59,593 nucleotides of DNA from Gammaproteobacteria bacterium (GTDB lineage: Bacteria > Pseudomonadota > Gammaproteobacteria > Acidiferrobacterales > SPGG2). Positions within the stretch are counted from its first letter, which is position 1. Every line of letters starts with the position of its first letter. The stretch covers positions 1 to 59,593 of the forward strand of contig JAOTYM010000010.1 in NCBI GenBank assembly GCA_029861845.1. Reading direction: 5' to 3'. The translations under genes were made by a program, and so were the position numbers. Shown in pieces: positions 51,912 to 59,593 of the stretch. Below the pieces are notes generated by a model. It had not been told where the DNA came from, ran no database searches, and saw only the letters and a list, made by a program, of their open reading frames with translations.

Positions 51912-52616
51912 ATGAAAGATGAATCAGTAGCGCTAGTCGTAGGCGGCGGCAGCGGTATGGGCGCAGACTCTGCGCGTAAGTTGGCCAACGATGGTTGGTG
52001 CGTCGCCATATTGTCCTCCTCCGGCAAAGGAGAAACCTTGGCCAAAGAGCTTGGCGGCGTGGGTATCACCGGTTCCAACCAGTCAGTTCAAGACTTGGCC
52101 AAATTGGTAGGCGCTAGCATGGAGAAATGGGGGCACATTGACGCCGTCGTCAACAGTGCCGGGCACGGTCCCAAGGGACCGATACTGGAGATCAGCGACG
52201 AAGACTGGCACATGGGCACGGATGTCTATCTGCTAAACGTGATCCGCATCGCCCGTCTGGTGACCCCCATCATGCAACGCCAGGGAGGCGGCGCCTACGT
52301 AAATATCTCCACTTTTGCCGCCGTCGAGCCAGAAGCCACCTTTCCGACCTCCGGTGTTTTTCGTGCCAGCCTCGCCGCCTTTACCAAACTATTCAGCGAT
52401 AAGTATGCGGCCGACAACATCAGAATGAACAACGTATTGCCGGGTTTCATAAACAGCCTGCCGGAATCAGCGGAAAGGCGCAGTCGTATTCCCATCGGGC
52501 GCTATGGTCGGGTAGATGAAGTATCAGAACTAATCGTTTTCCTCGCTTCGGATCGCTCGAGTTACATCACAGGCCAAAACATTCGCATTGACGACGGCAT
52601 CACGCGATCGATTTAA
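51912..52616 (+). CDS. short-chain dehydrogenase/reductase
   Basis: The 234-residue SDR has the cofactor motif VVGGGSGMGADSARKLANDGW and VVNSAGHGPKG. At the usual Tyr-x-x-x-Lys position the sequence reads FPTSGVFRASLAAFTK, so Phe replaces the catalytic Tyr and Arg stands for Lys. The NNVLPGFINS and GQNIRIDDGITRS ends are normal. The changed active site hints at altered or lost dehydrogenase chemistry. It follows the M24 gene by 33 bases and overlaps the 3' end of hutG by 17 bases in convergent orientation. Confidence 0.86.
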   Translation: MKDESVALVVGGGSGMGADSARKLANDGWCVAILSSSGKGETLAKELGGVGITGSNQSVQDLAKLVGASMEKWGHIDAVVNSAGHGPKGPILEISDEDWHMGTDVYLLNVIRIARLVTPIMQRQGGGAYVNISTFAAVEPEATFPTSGVFRASLAAFTKLFSDKYAADNIRMNNVLPGFINSLPESAERRSRIPIGRYGRVDEVSELIVFLASDRSSYITGQNIRIDDGITRSI

Positions 52617-53406
52617 CCGAATCAGCCCACTCGAGCATGGTAGTAAGTACCGACTTAAGCGCTGGTTGTACTTGCTGCGCAAGCTGTTGACGATAACTAT
52701 AGGGATGGTCCTCGTCCATATACGTGCGCTGCGATAGCTCGAGTTGCACGGCATGGGTATTGTCTTCTGGCTTACCATAGGCACGTGTGATATAGCCGCC
52801 CTTGAAGCGCCCGTTGACAATGTAAGTGTATCCCTCGATCCGGGCCAACTGGTCGGCAAGATGTTGTGTCAGCGCCGGTGCACAACTCTTGCCATCGGCG
52901 GTACCCAGGTTGAAGTCGGGGAGTACACCATTGAAGAACCGCGGCACACGCGAACGTATGGTGTGGGCTTCGTATAGCAGCGCGACACCATGCGCATTAC
53001 GAATTCGCGCAAGCTCTTGTTGCAGCCACTGATGATAAGGACGCCAATAGGTGTCGATGCGCTCGGCAACCTCAGTGGTATCCGGCCCGGCGCCATCCCG
53101 ATAAATAGGCGAGTCATCGAAACAGCTACTCGGGCATACCTCCGTGTTACTGCTGCCGGGATAGAGCGTGGCGTTATCAAGAGCACGATTTAGATCGATC
53201 ACGTAACGATGGTGCAAAGGTCGAATTAGACTGGCCCCTAACTCTGCCGCAAATTGGTGCAACCTCGCCACATGCCAGTCCGTATCCGGTCGCTGCAAGG
53301 CACGTTCTGTCATGCGCGCCTCCAAAGCGTCAGGAATGATGGTGCCATCATGAGGCATACTAATGAAAAGCGGTGTGTGGCCCTCACAAAACTCGTAGAC
53401 TTTCAT
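52600..53406 (-). CDS. hutG: N-formylglutamate deformylase
   Basis: The 268-residue enzyme has LFISMPHDGTIIPDAL, HHRYVIDLNRALDN, LYEAHTIRSRVPRFFNG and VNGRFKGGYITRAYG. It hydrolyses N-formylglutamate to glutamate and formate. It is the last step of the five-step Hut branch and requires formiminoglutamate deiminase (HutF), which is not in this window. It is transcribed opposite to hutI and hutU and away from hutU, sharing a 152-base intergenic region. Confidence 0.93.
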   Translation of the reverse strand: MKVYEFCEGHTPLFISMPHDGTIIPDALEARMTERALQRPDTDWHVARLHQFAAELGASLIRPLHHRYVIDLNRALDNATLYPGSSNTEVCPSSCFDDSPIYRDGAGPDTTEVAERIDTYWRPYHQWLQQELARIRNAHGVALLYEAHTIRSRVPRFFNGVLPDFNLGTADGKSCAPALTQHLADQLARIEGYTYIVNGRFKGGYITRAYGKPEDNTHAVQLELSQRTYMDEDHPYSYRQQLAQQVQPALKSVLTTMLEWADSVKSIA

Positions 53407-53558
53407 TGCTTGTCACCAGGCTTTTGCAACCACCGTTTTATTACAACACGAGGGATATTGCCAGTCGAGCGACGGCGGCTGTGAGCAAAGATGCCCAAGT
53501 TGTGTCAAACTGAGAGCAATAATAACCACTCAAAGAACCGAGTCGGGAGAACACGATC

Positions 53559-55271
53559 ATGAACGTTACCGCCCATGGACAGAAACATAAGCCTGCCAGT
53601 GATAATAATCGGATAGACAACAAGCGTACGATTCGCGCACCCCGTGGGACGAAACTACAGGCCAAGAGCTGGCTTACAGAAGCACCGCTACGCATGATCA
53701 TGAACAACCTCGACCCCGAGGTAGCAGAGAAACCGAATGAGCTCGTGGTCTACGGTGGCATCGGCCGCGCCGCCCGCAATTGGCAATGTTTTGACAAGAT
53801 CGTAGAGACGCTGAAAGCACTCGAGGAAGATGAATCGTTGCTCATTCAATCCGGCAAACCGGTAGGTGTCTTCAAGACCCATAGCGATGCCCCACGCGTC
53901 TTGATCGCCAACTCCAACCTAGTTCCCCATTGGGCAACGTGGGAACACTTCAATGAGCTCGACAAGAAGGGGCTGATGATGTTCGGTCAAATGACAGCCG
54001 GCTCTTGGATCTACATCGGCAGCCAGGGGATCGTGCAGGGCACGTACGAGACATTTGTCGCCGCTGGCAAACAACACTACGACGGCGATCTCAGAGGCCG
54101 GTGGATACTCACGGGCGGTCTCGGCGGCATGGGCGGAGCGCAGCCGCTGGCCGCGACCATGACCGGTGCCTCCATGCTTGCCGTCGAGTGCGATCCGACG
54201 CGCATACAAAAACGTCTCGATAGCGGTTATTTGGATCAGATGTCCACCGATCTCGATGAGGCGCTCAGTACGGTTGAAGAAGCGTGCAAAAAGGGTCGCG
54301 CCGTGTCGGTAGGGCTTCTCGGCAACACGGCAGAGGTCGTGCCCGAACTCGTCAAACGTGGTGTGCGCCCCGACATAGTGACTGACCAGACGAGCGCGCA
54401 CGATCCGCTTAACGGGTATTTGCCGGCGGGTTGGACTCTCGCACAAGCGGCGGAGATGCGACAAACGGATCCACAAACCACTATTGACGCAGCAATGGAA
54501 TCTATTGCCGTGCACGTGCGCGCCATGCTCGACTTCCACCACATGGGCATACCGACGGTGGATTATGGCAACAACATCCGACAGATGGCTTACGAGAAAG
54601 GCGTAAGCAATGCCTTCGATTTTCCTGGCTTTGTGCCCGCCTATATCCGTCCACTGTTTTGTCGCGGTGTAGGTCCTTTTCGTTGGGTGGCACTGTCCGG
54701 CGAGGCCGAGGACATCTACAAGACTGATGAAAAAGTGAAGGCACTAATGCCCGACGATACACACCTACATAACTGGCTGGAGATGGCGCGAGATCGTATT
54801 CACTTTCAAGGTCTGCCGGCGCGTATTTGTTGGGTTGGCCTCGGTGACCGGGCGCGCCTAGGGTTGGCGTTCAACGACATGGTGGCTAGTGGCGAATTAA
54901 GGGCCCCGGTGGTCATCGGTCGTGATCATCTCGATTCGGGATCAGTGGCGAGTCCCAATCGTGAAACCGAGGCCATGTGCGATGGTTCTGACGCGATATC
55001 GGACTGGCCTTTACTAAACGCCCTGCTGAATACCGCCAGCGGTGCCACCTGGGTAAGCTTTCACCATGGCGGTGGTGTGGGCATGGGCTTTGCACAACAT
55101 GCCGGGCTCGTAATTGTGTGTGATGGTACTGAAGCGGCATCGCGACGCATAGAACGCGTTCTCACCAACGACCCGGCTACCGGTGTTATGCGCCACGCCG
55201 ACGCGGGTTACGAGATTGCCAAGCAGTGTGCCCGCGAACACGGCCTCAATCTGCCGATGCTAGACGACTAG
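53559..55271 (+). CDS. hutU: urocanate hydratase (urocanase)
   Basis: The 570-residue enzyme has [73 protein letters not shown] (NAD-binding), [17 protein letters not shown] and the catalytic Cys-bearing region [14 protein letters not shown]. It hydrates urocanate to imidazolone propionate. The start at 53559 has gggaga upstream; the first 30 residues ([18 protein letters not shown]) are a charged extension. It converges with the MttB-family gene, their stops sharing the CTAG at 55268-55271. Confidence 0.97.
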   Translation: MNVTAHGQKHKPASDNNRIDNKRTIRAPRGTKLQAKSWLTEAPLRMIMNNLDPEVAEKPNELVVYGGIGRAARNWQCFDKIVETLKALEEDESLLIQSGKPVGVFKTHSDAPRVLIANSNLVPHWATWEHFNELDKKGLMMFGQMTAGSWIYIGSQGIVQGTYETFVAAGKQHYDGDLRGRWILTGGLGGMGGAQPLAATMTGASMLAVECDPTRIQKRLDSGYLDQMSTDLDEALSTVEEACKKGRAVSVGLLGNTAEVVPELVKRGVRPDIVTDQTSAHDPLNGYLPAGWTLAQAAEMRQTDPQTTIDAAMESIAVHVRAMLDFHHMGIPTVDYGNNIRQMAYEKGVSNAFDFPGFVPAYIRPLFCRGVGPFRWVALSGEAEDIYKTDEKVKALMPDDTHLHNWLEMARDRIHFQGLPARICWVGLGDRARLGLAFNDMVASGELRAPVVIGRDHLDSGSVASPNRETEAMCDGSDAISDWPLLNALLNTASGATWVSFHHGGGVGMGFAQHAGLVIVCDGTEAASRRIERVLTNDPATGVMRHADAGYEIAKQCAREHGLNLPMLDD

Positions 55272-56815
55272 TCGGGTTTTCGTAGCAACTGCAGCTTGCG
55301 CCGCTCGACATAGTCATAAAGTCGGTTGGCAGCTTCTGAATCCATGGGCGGTTGTTGATAGCGCGCCAACATCTCGCGGCAACGTGCATTAGCACGGGCC
55401 ACCGCATCCATGCTGCCCTCCGCCTGCCACTGCTCGTAAGACTTACGCACGCTAATTTCAGGCATAAAGAATGCTTCGCGATAATGGCGCTGGGTATGCT
55501 CGGTCTCCAAGTAGAAGCCACCGGGACCGACGTCGTGTATGGTGTCGAGCGCCAGTGTCTCTGCCGATACGTCAAGCCCGCCTACCAGATGGCGCACCAT
55601 ATTAATCAGATCTAAGTCGATGACGAACTGTTCGTAACTCAGTGTTAGATAAGATTCAAGAATGCCGACGCCATGCATCAAGTAATTGCTGCCGCTTAGC
55701 ACCGCGGTCAATAATGTAAACATACGTTCATAGTTACTCTGCGCGTCCGGCACCGGCGAGTCAGTCAAGGCGCCGCCGGCGCGACATGGCAATCCGTAGT
55801 ACCGTGCCAATTGCGCACAGGCAGCGATACTGATGGCCGACTCCGGGCTACCGATCGCGGGCGCTGCGCTGCGCATGTCCAGGTTACTGGAGGCGGTACC
55901 GTATAGCACCGGTGTACCGGGTCGTACGAGCTGACTAAGTACCAGCCCGGCTAGCACTTCTGCATTCTGCTGCGCCAGGGCACCGGCTAACGTGGTCGGG
56001 CCGGTTACACCGGCCATCACGAACGGACTGATGAGGGCAACCTGGCCATAACGGGCGAGCAGCATAAGACTCTCCACCATGGGTGTGTCGTAATGCAAGG
56101 GACTGTTCACATTGACACTGCAATGCATAACGGGTGTGCCATCGATGGCGCGCTCGCCACCGAATATAATCTCTAGCATCTGAAGCACGTCTTCGGCTTC
56201 GGGCGCACCACCGACAAAACCCGATTGGATCGGCTTGTCGGCTAAGGTTAGCGTGCTATACCAACAATCCAGGTGACGTACTTGTACCGGCACGTCTTGG
56301 GCCTCAACCGCTTTGCGCGCCACTACCTGAACTTCGGGGGACACTGCGCTTAGGCGCGTAAAGTCTTCGACATCGGCGTGAGTACCAGCGCGCCGTTTAC
56401 CGTCAAGGTCGCGTACAAACGCCGGCCCACCGCCTGGCATCACTGCACAGGTATCGCCGCCGATGGTTACATCGTTAATGGGGTTACGTGCGTGCAATGT
56501 ATATTGCTCCGGCGCCGCCGCTAGACATTCGGCGACGAGGTCACGTTCGATGTAAACGCGCTTGCCTTCAATACGTGACCCGGCGCGGCGGAAATGGGAG
56601 ATGGCACCATCACTACCAAAGATCACACCGGTTTGTGACAAGATTGCCAACGAAGCTTCGTGTAATTGCTCAAGCTGTGGGGCACTAAGTACATCGAGCT
56701 TAGGAATGGCAGAGATAATCGGCTGCGAGGGTGGTTGTTCGCGTCTCTCATTGCCTGCAGACCTTATTCGCCGACGGCGACGGGTTGTGGTTCGACGTTT
56801 GCTTGAGTCAGGCAT
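55268..56815 (-). CDS. trimethylamine methyltransferase (MttB)-family protein
   Basis: The 515-residue protein has the TIM-barrel MttB fold: [84 protein letters not shown] and [20 protein letters not shown]. No in-frame amber codon interrupts it, so it is the non-pyrrolysine branch, whose members demethylate glycine betaine, carnitine-like compounds or other quaternary amines onto a corrinoid protein. No corrinoid protein or reductive activator is adjacent. It starts a minus-strand gene directly after the OCD-family gene (nine-base gap). Confidence 0.88.
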   Translation of the reverse strand: MPDSSKRRTTTRRRRRIRSAGNERREQPPSQPIISAIPKLDVLSAPQLEQLHEASLAILSQTGVIFGSDGAISHFRRAGSRIEGKRVYIERDLVAECLAAAPEQYTLHARNPINDVTIGGDTCAVMPGGGPAFVRDLDGKRRAGTHADVEDFTRLSAVSPEVQVVARKAVEAQDVPVQVRHLDCWYSTLTLADKPIQSGFVGGAPEAEDVLQMLEIIFGGERAIDGTPVMHCSVNVNSPLHYDTPMVESLMLLARYGQVALISPFVMAGVTGPTTLAGALAQQNAEVLAGLVLSQLVRPGTPVLYGTASSNLDMRSAAPAIGSPESAISIAACAQLARYYGLPCRAGGALTDSPVPDAQSNYERMFTLLTAVLSGSNYLMHGVGILESYLTLSYEQFVIDLDLINMVRHLVGGLDVSAETLALDTIHDVGPGGFYLETEHTQRHYREAFFMPEISVRKSYEQWQAEGSMDAVARANARCREMLARYQQPPMDSEAANRLYDYVERRKLQLLRKPD

Positions 56816-56824
56816 GATCCCCGC

Positions 56825-57841
56825 CTACATGTCACGCGGATTCTTGTAGTAGGTTAACACTGTACCGATACCCTGCTCGCACGCCTTCTCATAGGCAAGC
56901 GTGCCAAGCATGATATCGCTAATCGCAAAACCTTTGTGCCAGAAGAGTATTCGTTCCTGCTGGGTCTCTCGCCCTGGCTTTATCCCCGCCACGATCTCAC
57001 CGATTTCGCCATAGCAATGTTCATCACGCAACTCACCCGATTGAATGAGGCCAGCAAACTGCCCGTAGGGTGATTGTTTGCACTGATTCCAATCGTCGAC
57101 GACGAATTTATCGACACTAAACGGTAAGCTCGGTGCAACCGACAACACTGCGCCGTAGGCCTGTATCAATGCCCCCGGCTTTACCCACGCGTCTTCGACC
57201 AACACCTGATGCTCCAATAGGCGCGAGGCATCGATAATGATGTCAGCATCGCGCACCGCCTTCTGCGTTGTCGCTTTCACCTGTACCGGCTTCCCGAGTT
57301 TATCTGACATCTCTGACGCAAACCGTTCGCGCGACTCGGGACGCCGGCTCGTAACCCGTATCTCCTCGAAATCGAACAATAGATCCATCATGGCAACGTT
57401 GTACCATGATGTGCCACGTGCCCCGATGTGACCCAACACCCGCGGGTGTTCGGCCGCAAGATATTTCGCGCCCAAGGCGGTTACCGCGCCGGTGCGCATC
57501 CAGGTATTGAGTGTGGCGTCAACGATTGCAAAGGGAGCGCCTGTCTCTGGCCGGTAAAGTGTCAGTAGTGCAAGCTCCGACGGTAAGTTATGCTCGTAGT
57601 TGTTGTGGAAGTCACCGATAATCTTTACGCCAGCAACATTGACAGGCTCCACATAGCCCTTGAGGATATTAAACAGCTTCTCCGGGAAGGCGAGTGGGAG
57701 GTGACCCTTAGAAGGCATAACCACCTTCTTTTCTCCATGCGCTTTGAGACCCAATTCAATGGCGTCCATGGCTTCTTGCAGGCCGATATCGAGGGTGTCC
57801 ATGTCATCTTTGGAAATGAAACGAATTTCGATGCTAGACAT
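56825..57841 (-). CDS. ornithine cyclodeaminase/mu-crystallin family protein
   Basis: Starting at the ATG at 57841 (SD ggag), the roughly 338-residue protein has MDTLDIGLQEAMDAIELGLKAHGEKKVVMPSK, TGAVTALGAKYLAAEHPRVLGHIGARGTSW as a modified Rossmann motif, and VTSRRPESRERFASEMSDK. The usual GxGxQA dinucleotide loop reads GARGTSW, placing it in a divergent subgroup sometimes annotated as tyramine oxidase subunit B. Members act on amino acids, imines or ketimines. It precedes the MttB-family gene on the same strand and diverges from hutH across about 87 bases. Confidence 0.83.
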   Translation of the reverse strand: MSSIEIRFISKDDMDTLDIGLQEAMDAIELGLKAHGEKKVVMPSKGHLPLAFPEKLFNILKGYVEPVNVAGVKIIGDFHNNYEHNLPSELALLTLYRPETGAPFAIVDATLNTWMRTGAVTALGAKYLAAEHPRVLGHIGARGTSWYNVAMMDLLFDFEEIRVTSRRPESRERFASEMSDKLGKPVQVKATTQKAVRDADIIIDASRLLEHQVLVEDAWVKPGALIQAYGAVLSVAPSLPFSVDKFVVDDWNQCKQSPYGQFAGLIQSGELRDEHCYGEIGEIVAGIKPGRETQQERILFWHKGFAISDIMLGTLAYEKACEQGIGTVLTYYKNPRDM

Positions 57842-57928
57842 ATTGATTCTCCGCGGCGTATTGTGCCGTACTAAATCAGCGACCTTGGTCAGCAACGTAC
57901 TAGCATAACAAAAAGCGGCCCCCGACAA

Positions 57929-59446
57929 TTGAACACCGTAATCGCAATTGATGGTCAATCTCTAAGTCTTGCGCAATTCCAGGCGGTAGTGCTGGACAAG
58001 AGCGCCAGCGAACTTACCCGCGCCGCCCGGCAACGCGTAGTCGCCGGCCGAGAGGTCGTGGAGCGCGTCTTAACTCAAGATGAAGCCGTTTATGGCGTCA
58101 ACACCGGTTTTGGTGATCTCTCTGATGTTCGCATTGCCGCAGAGCGGCTGGCCATATTACAGCAACGCTTAATCATCAGTCACTGTGCCGGGGTTGGCGA
58201 TGCCCTGTCCGATGCCGTCGTACGCGGCATGCTGTTGTTACGCGCAAACACACTTGCCCGGGGCCACTCCGGCGTACGCCCGGATGTGATCGACTCATTG
58301 CTTGCCTTGCTTAACGCCGATGTCTTACCGCTGGTACCTAGCCGCGGCTCGGTTGGCGCCAGCGGTGATCTCGCGCCGCTCGCGCACCTCGCGCTACCAC
58401 TGCTTGGCAAAGGTCGTGTACGCATCGCTGGCAAGGAACGAACCGCAAACGAAGGACTTCGCAAGGCGGGCATAAAGCCGCTGGTACTACAGCCGAAGGA
58501 AGGATTAGCGTTGATAAACGGCACACAGGGCATGACTTCGATTCTGGCATTAGTGCTAATCGATGGTCACCGACTAACTCGCATCGCGGATCTTGTCTCG
58601 GCGATGTCAACCGACGCCCTGCGTGGTACTGACACTGCGTTCGATCAACGCCTGCATGCATTGCGACCTTACCCAGGTCAACAGGCGAGTGCGGCAAATC
58701 TGCGACAGTTGCTTCACGGTTCGGATATACGCGAATCGCACCGACAAAACGATGTACGGGTGCAGGATCCTTACAGCGTGCGCTGCATTCCGCAGGTCCA
58801 TGGCGCCGTGCGTGATGTATTGGTTGACACGGAAACTAAAGTCGCGATCGAGATGAACGCGGTAACCGATAATCCGCTCGTGTTTCCGGAAGACGACGAG
58901 ATTCTTTCTGGCGGCAATTTTCACGGCGAACCGATGGCACTCGCCGCCGATACGCTCGCTATTGGCTTGTCAGAGTTAGGTGCGATTAGTGAGCGACGCA
59001 TTGAAAAGCTTACCAATACCGCCTTCTCCGGTCTGCCGCCGTTCTTGATCGAGGATGCCGGCCTAAACTCTGGGTTTATGATGGCGCAGGTGACTGCCGC
59101 CGCGCTGGCAAGTGAAAACAAAACGCTGTGTCATCCAGCAACCGTTGATTCCATTCCCACGTCGGCCGATAAGGAAGACCATGTCTCTATGGGCATGTGG
59201 GCGGCATTGAAGTTACGGCAGGTTTTGACCAACAGCACCCAGATTCTCGCCATCGAGTTGCTGGCGGCCGCTCAAGGCATCGATCTGTTGCGGCCGCTCA
59301 AGTCGAGTCCGCCACTCGAGCATCTACACGCGACAATACGAAAGCATCTGCCGGCCTGGACGCAAGACCGCGAGACGGCCGCGGACATCGCTGTCGCTCT
59401 GCAATTCCTAGATGAAATAGACCCGATTATCGCCGACCTGCGCTGA
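57929..59446 (+). CDS. hutH: histidine ammonia-lyase
   Basis: The 505-residue enzyme carries the MIO-forming triad Ala144-Ser145-Gly146 in SRGSVGASGDLAPLAHL, YGVNTGFGDLS, SRQ-like lyase segments and NAVTDNPLVFPEDDEILSGGNFHGEPMALAADTL. It deaminates histidine to urocanate, the first Hut step. The start is a TTG (57929) with no clear SD; no ATG gives the conserved MNTVIAIDGQ N-terminus. It is at the far end of the hut cluster. Confidence 0.96.
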   Translation: MNTVIAIDGQSLSLAQFQAVVLDKSASELTRAARQRVVAGREVVERVLTQDEAVYGVNTGFGDLSDVRIAAERLAILQQRLIISHCAGVGDALSDAVVRGMLLLRANTLARGHSGVRPDVIDSLLALLNADVLPLVPSRGSVGASGDLAPLAHLALPLLGKGRVRIAGKERTANEGLRKAGIKPLVLQPKEGLALINGTQGMTSILALVLIDGHRLTRIADLVSAMSTDALRGTDTAFDQRLHALRPYPGQQASAANLRQLLHGSDIRESHRQNDVRVQDPYSVRCIPQVHGAVRDVLVDTETKVAIEMNAVTDNPLVFPEDDEILSGGNFHGEPMALAADTLAIGLSELGAISERRIEKLTNTAFSGLPPFLIEDAGLNSGFMMAQVTAAALASENKTLCHPATVDSIPTSADKEDHVSMGMWAALKLRQVLTNSTQILAIELLAAAQGIDLLRPLKSSPPLEHLHATIRKHLPAWTQDRETAADIAVALQFLDEIDPIIADLR

Positions 59447-59454
59447 CGCAGGTC
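59435..59454 (+). terminator. hairpin overlapping the hutH stop codon
   Basis: GACCTGCG and CGCAGGTC form a perfect 8-bp stem with a CTGA loop that contains the TGA stop of hutH. No T-run follows. It lies between converging genes and could serve either strand. Confidence 0.45.
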
Positions 59455-59455
59455 G

Positions 59456-59593
59456 CTAGCCTAGCAAAGCCCGAATGGTGTCGGCGTCACTGTTTTTAAA
59501 TTCTCCCGGTGGCTCCACGTTGAGAAATTTAACAACCCCGTCGTCCACTACCATTGCATACCTCCGCGACCGCATGCCCATACCGGTCTCGGT
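59456..59593 (-). CDS. peroxiredoxin (Prx5 family), C-terminal part only
   Basis: The minus-strand frame is open to the window edge and ends with TAG at 59456-59458. The 45 visible residues (GMGMRSRRYAMVVDDGVVKFLNVEPPGEFKNSDADTIRALLG) fit the Prx5/AhpC-TSA family C-terminus with the conserved GMGxRSxRYxMxVDDGVV block. The N-terminal part with the peroxidatic Cys lies outside. It converges on hutH. Confidence 0.85.
   Translation of the reverse strand, partial: TETGMGMRSRRYAMVVDDGVVKFLNVEPPGEFKNSDADTIRALLG

Noticed and set aside
55268-56815. Possibility that the MttB-family gene uses pyrrolysine (amber readthrough)
   Set aside because: The reading frame is continuous with no in-frame TAG, and it ends at its true stop, so it belongs to the non-Pyl branch.
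1-59593. CRISPR arrays, rRNA, tRNA, insertion sequences, prophage or conjugation genes
   Set aside because: I saw no regularly spaced repeats, transposase or integrase frames, or RNA-gene motifs in either strand on reading; a dedicated search (tRNAscan-SE, Infernal, ISfinder) was not possible.

Overview
This window is a densely coded chromosomal stretch from a heterotrophic pseudomonadote. Lines I counted in the hut and panE regions have G+C in the low-to-mid 50s percent. AceK (isocitrate dehydrogenase kinase/phosphatase), complete Hut enzymes, threonine dehydrogenase/KBL and RimK-like ATP-grasp proteins fit Gammaproteobacteria. The BKACE enzyme, TRAP transporters, serine-glyoxylate aminotransferase, CaiB-type CoA-transferases, DddP-like M24 protein and MttB family are common in marine Alpha- and Gammaproteobacteria, so the class stays open. 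I see no rRNA, tRNA, IS element, prophage or CRISPR. At least six genes survive only as fragments or carry deletions, which suggests ongoing gene loss, as in a host-associated or streamlining lineage.

Layout. 1-4294: a BKACE enzyme (5' end outside the window), a DUF3179 remnant, and a three-gene set (COG4091 dehydrogenase, hydroxypyruvate isomerase, tartronate-semialdehyde reductase). 4295-5925: a Cys-rich 41-codon ORF, hairpins and an ATP-grasp ligase. 5926-8700: aceK, an SRPBCC gene and two gene remnants. 8701-13848: two class III CoA-transferases, a DapA-like lyase, an enoyl-CoA hydratase and a second GarR-type reductase. 13849-22260: a TRAP remnant, serine-glyoxylate aminotransferase, a large FAD/Fe-S 2-hydroxyacid dehydrogenase, a secreted unknown, an FAH-family enzyme, a ketopantoate-reductase-like enzyme and a GC-rich homocysteine methyltransferase. 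22308-27657: a TRAP transporter with an amidase and a small membrane protein. 28035-35694: a minus-strand run with a 2-hydroxyacid dehydrogenase, peroxiredoxin, MetE-like protein, gamma-glutamyltransferase, ABM protein, GST, CBS protein, a broken DddP-like M24 gene and a small unknown. 35749-41555: a Dpp/Opp-type ABC importer. 41884-45667: a lipoprotein, class II aldolase, MttB remnant, kbl and tdh. 45675-48482: an XRE regulator, a desaturase and a PhnD-like protein. 48605-59446: the histidine-utilisation genes hutI, hutG, hutU and hutH, interleaved with a 2OG-Fe(II) oxygenase, an intact DddP-like M24 protein, an SDR, an MttB-family methyltransferase and an ornithine-cyclodeaminase-family protein. 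The window ends in a peroxiredoxin.

How the genes may work together. The recurring theme is glyoxylate, glycine, serine, hydroxypyruvate and C1 chemistry. 2-Hydroxyacid dehydrogenases, SgaA, Hyi and GarR move carbon to glycerate. Tdh/Kbl yields glycine. MttB-family, MetE-like and homocysteine methyltransferases handle methyl groups. The TRAP and ABC importers bring in acids and peptide-like substrates. Pathway assignments beyond individual families are inference.

The least explained parts are the Cys-rich ORF plus structured leader before the ATP-grasp gene, the hut genes mixed with M24/2OG/SDR/MttB genes, and the intact/broken pair of DddP-like genes.
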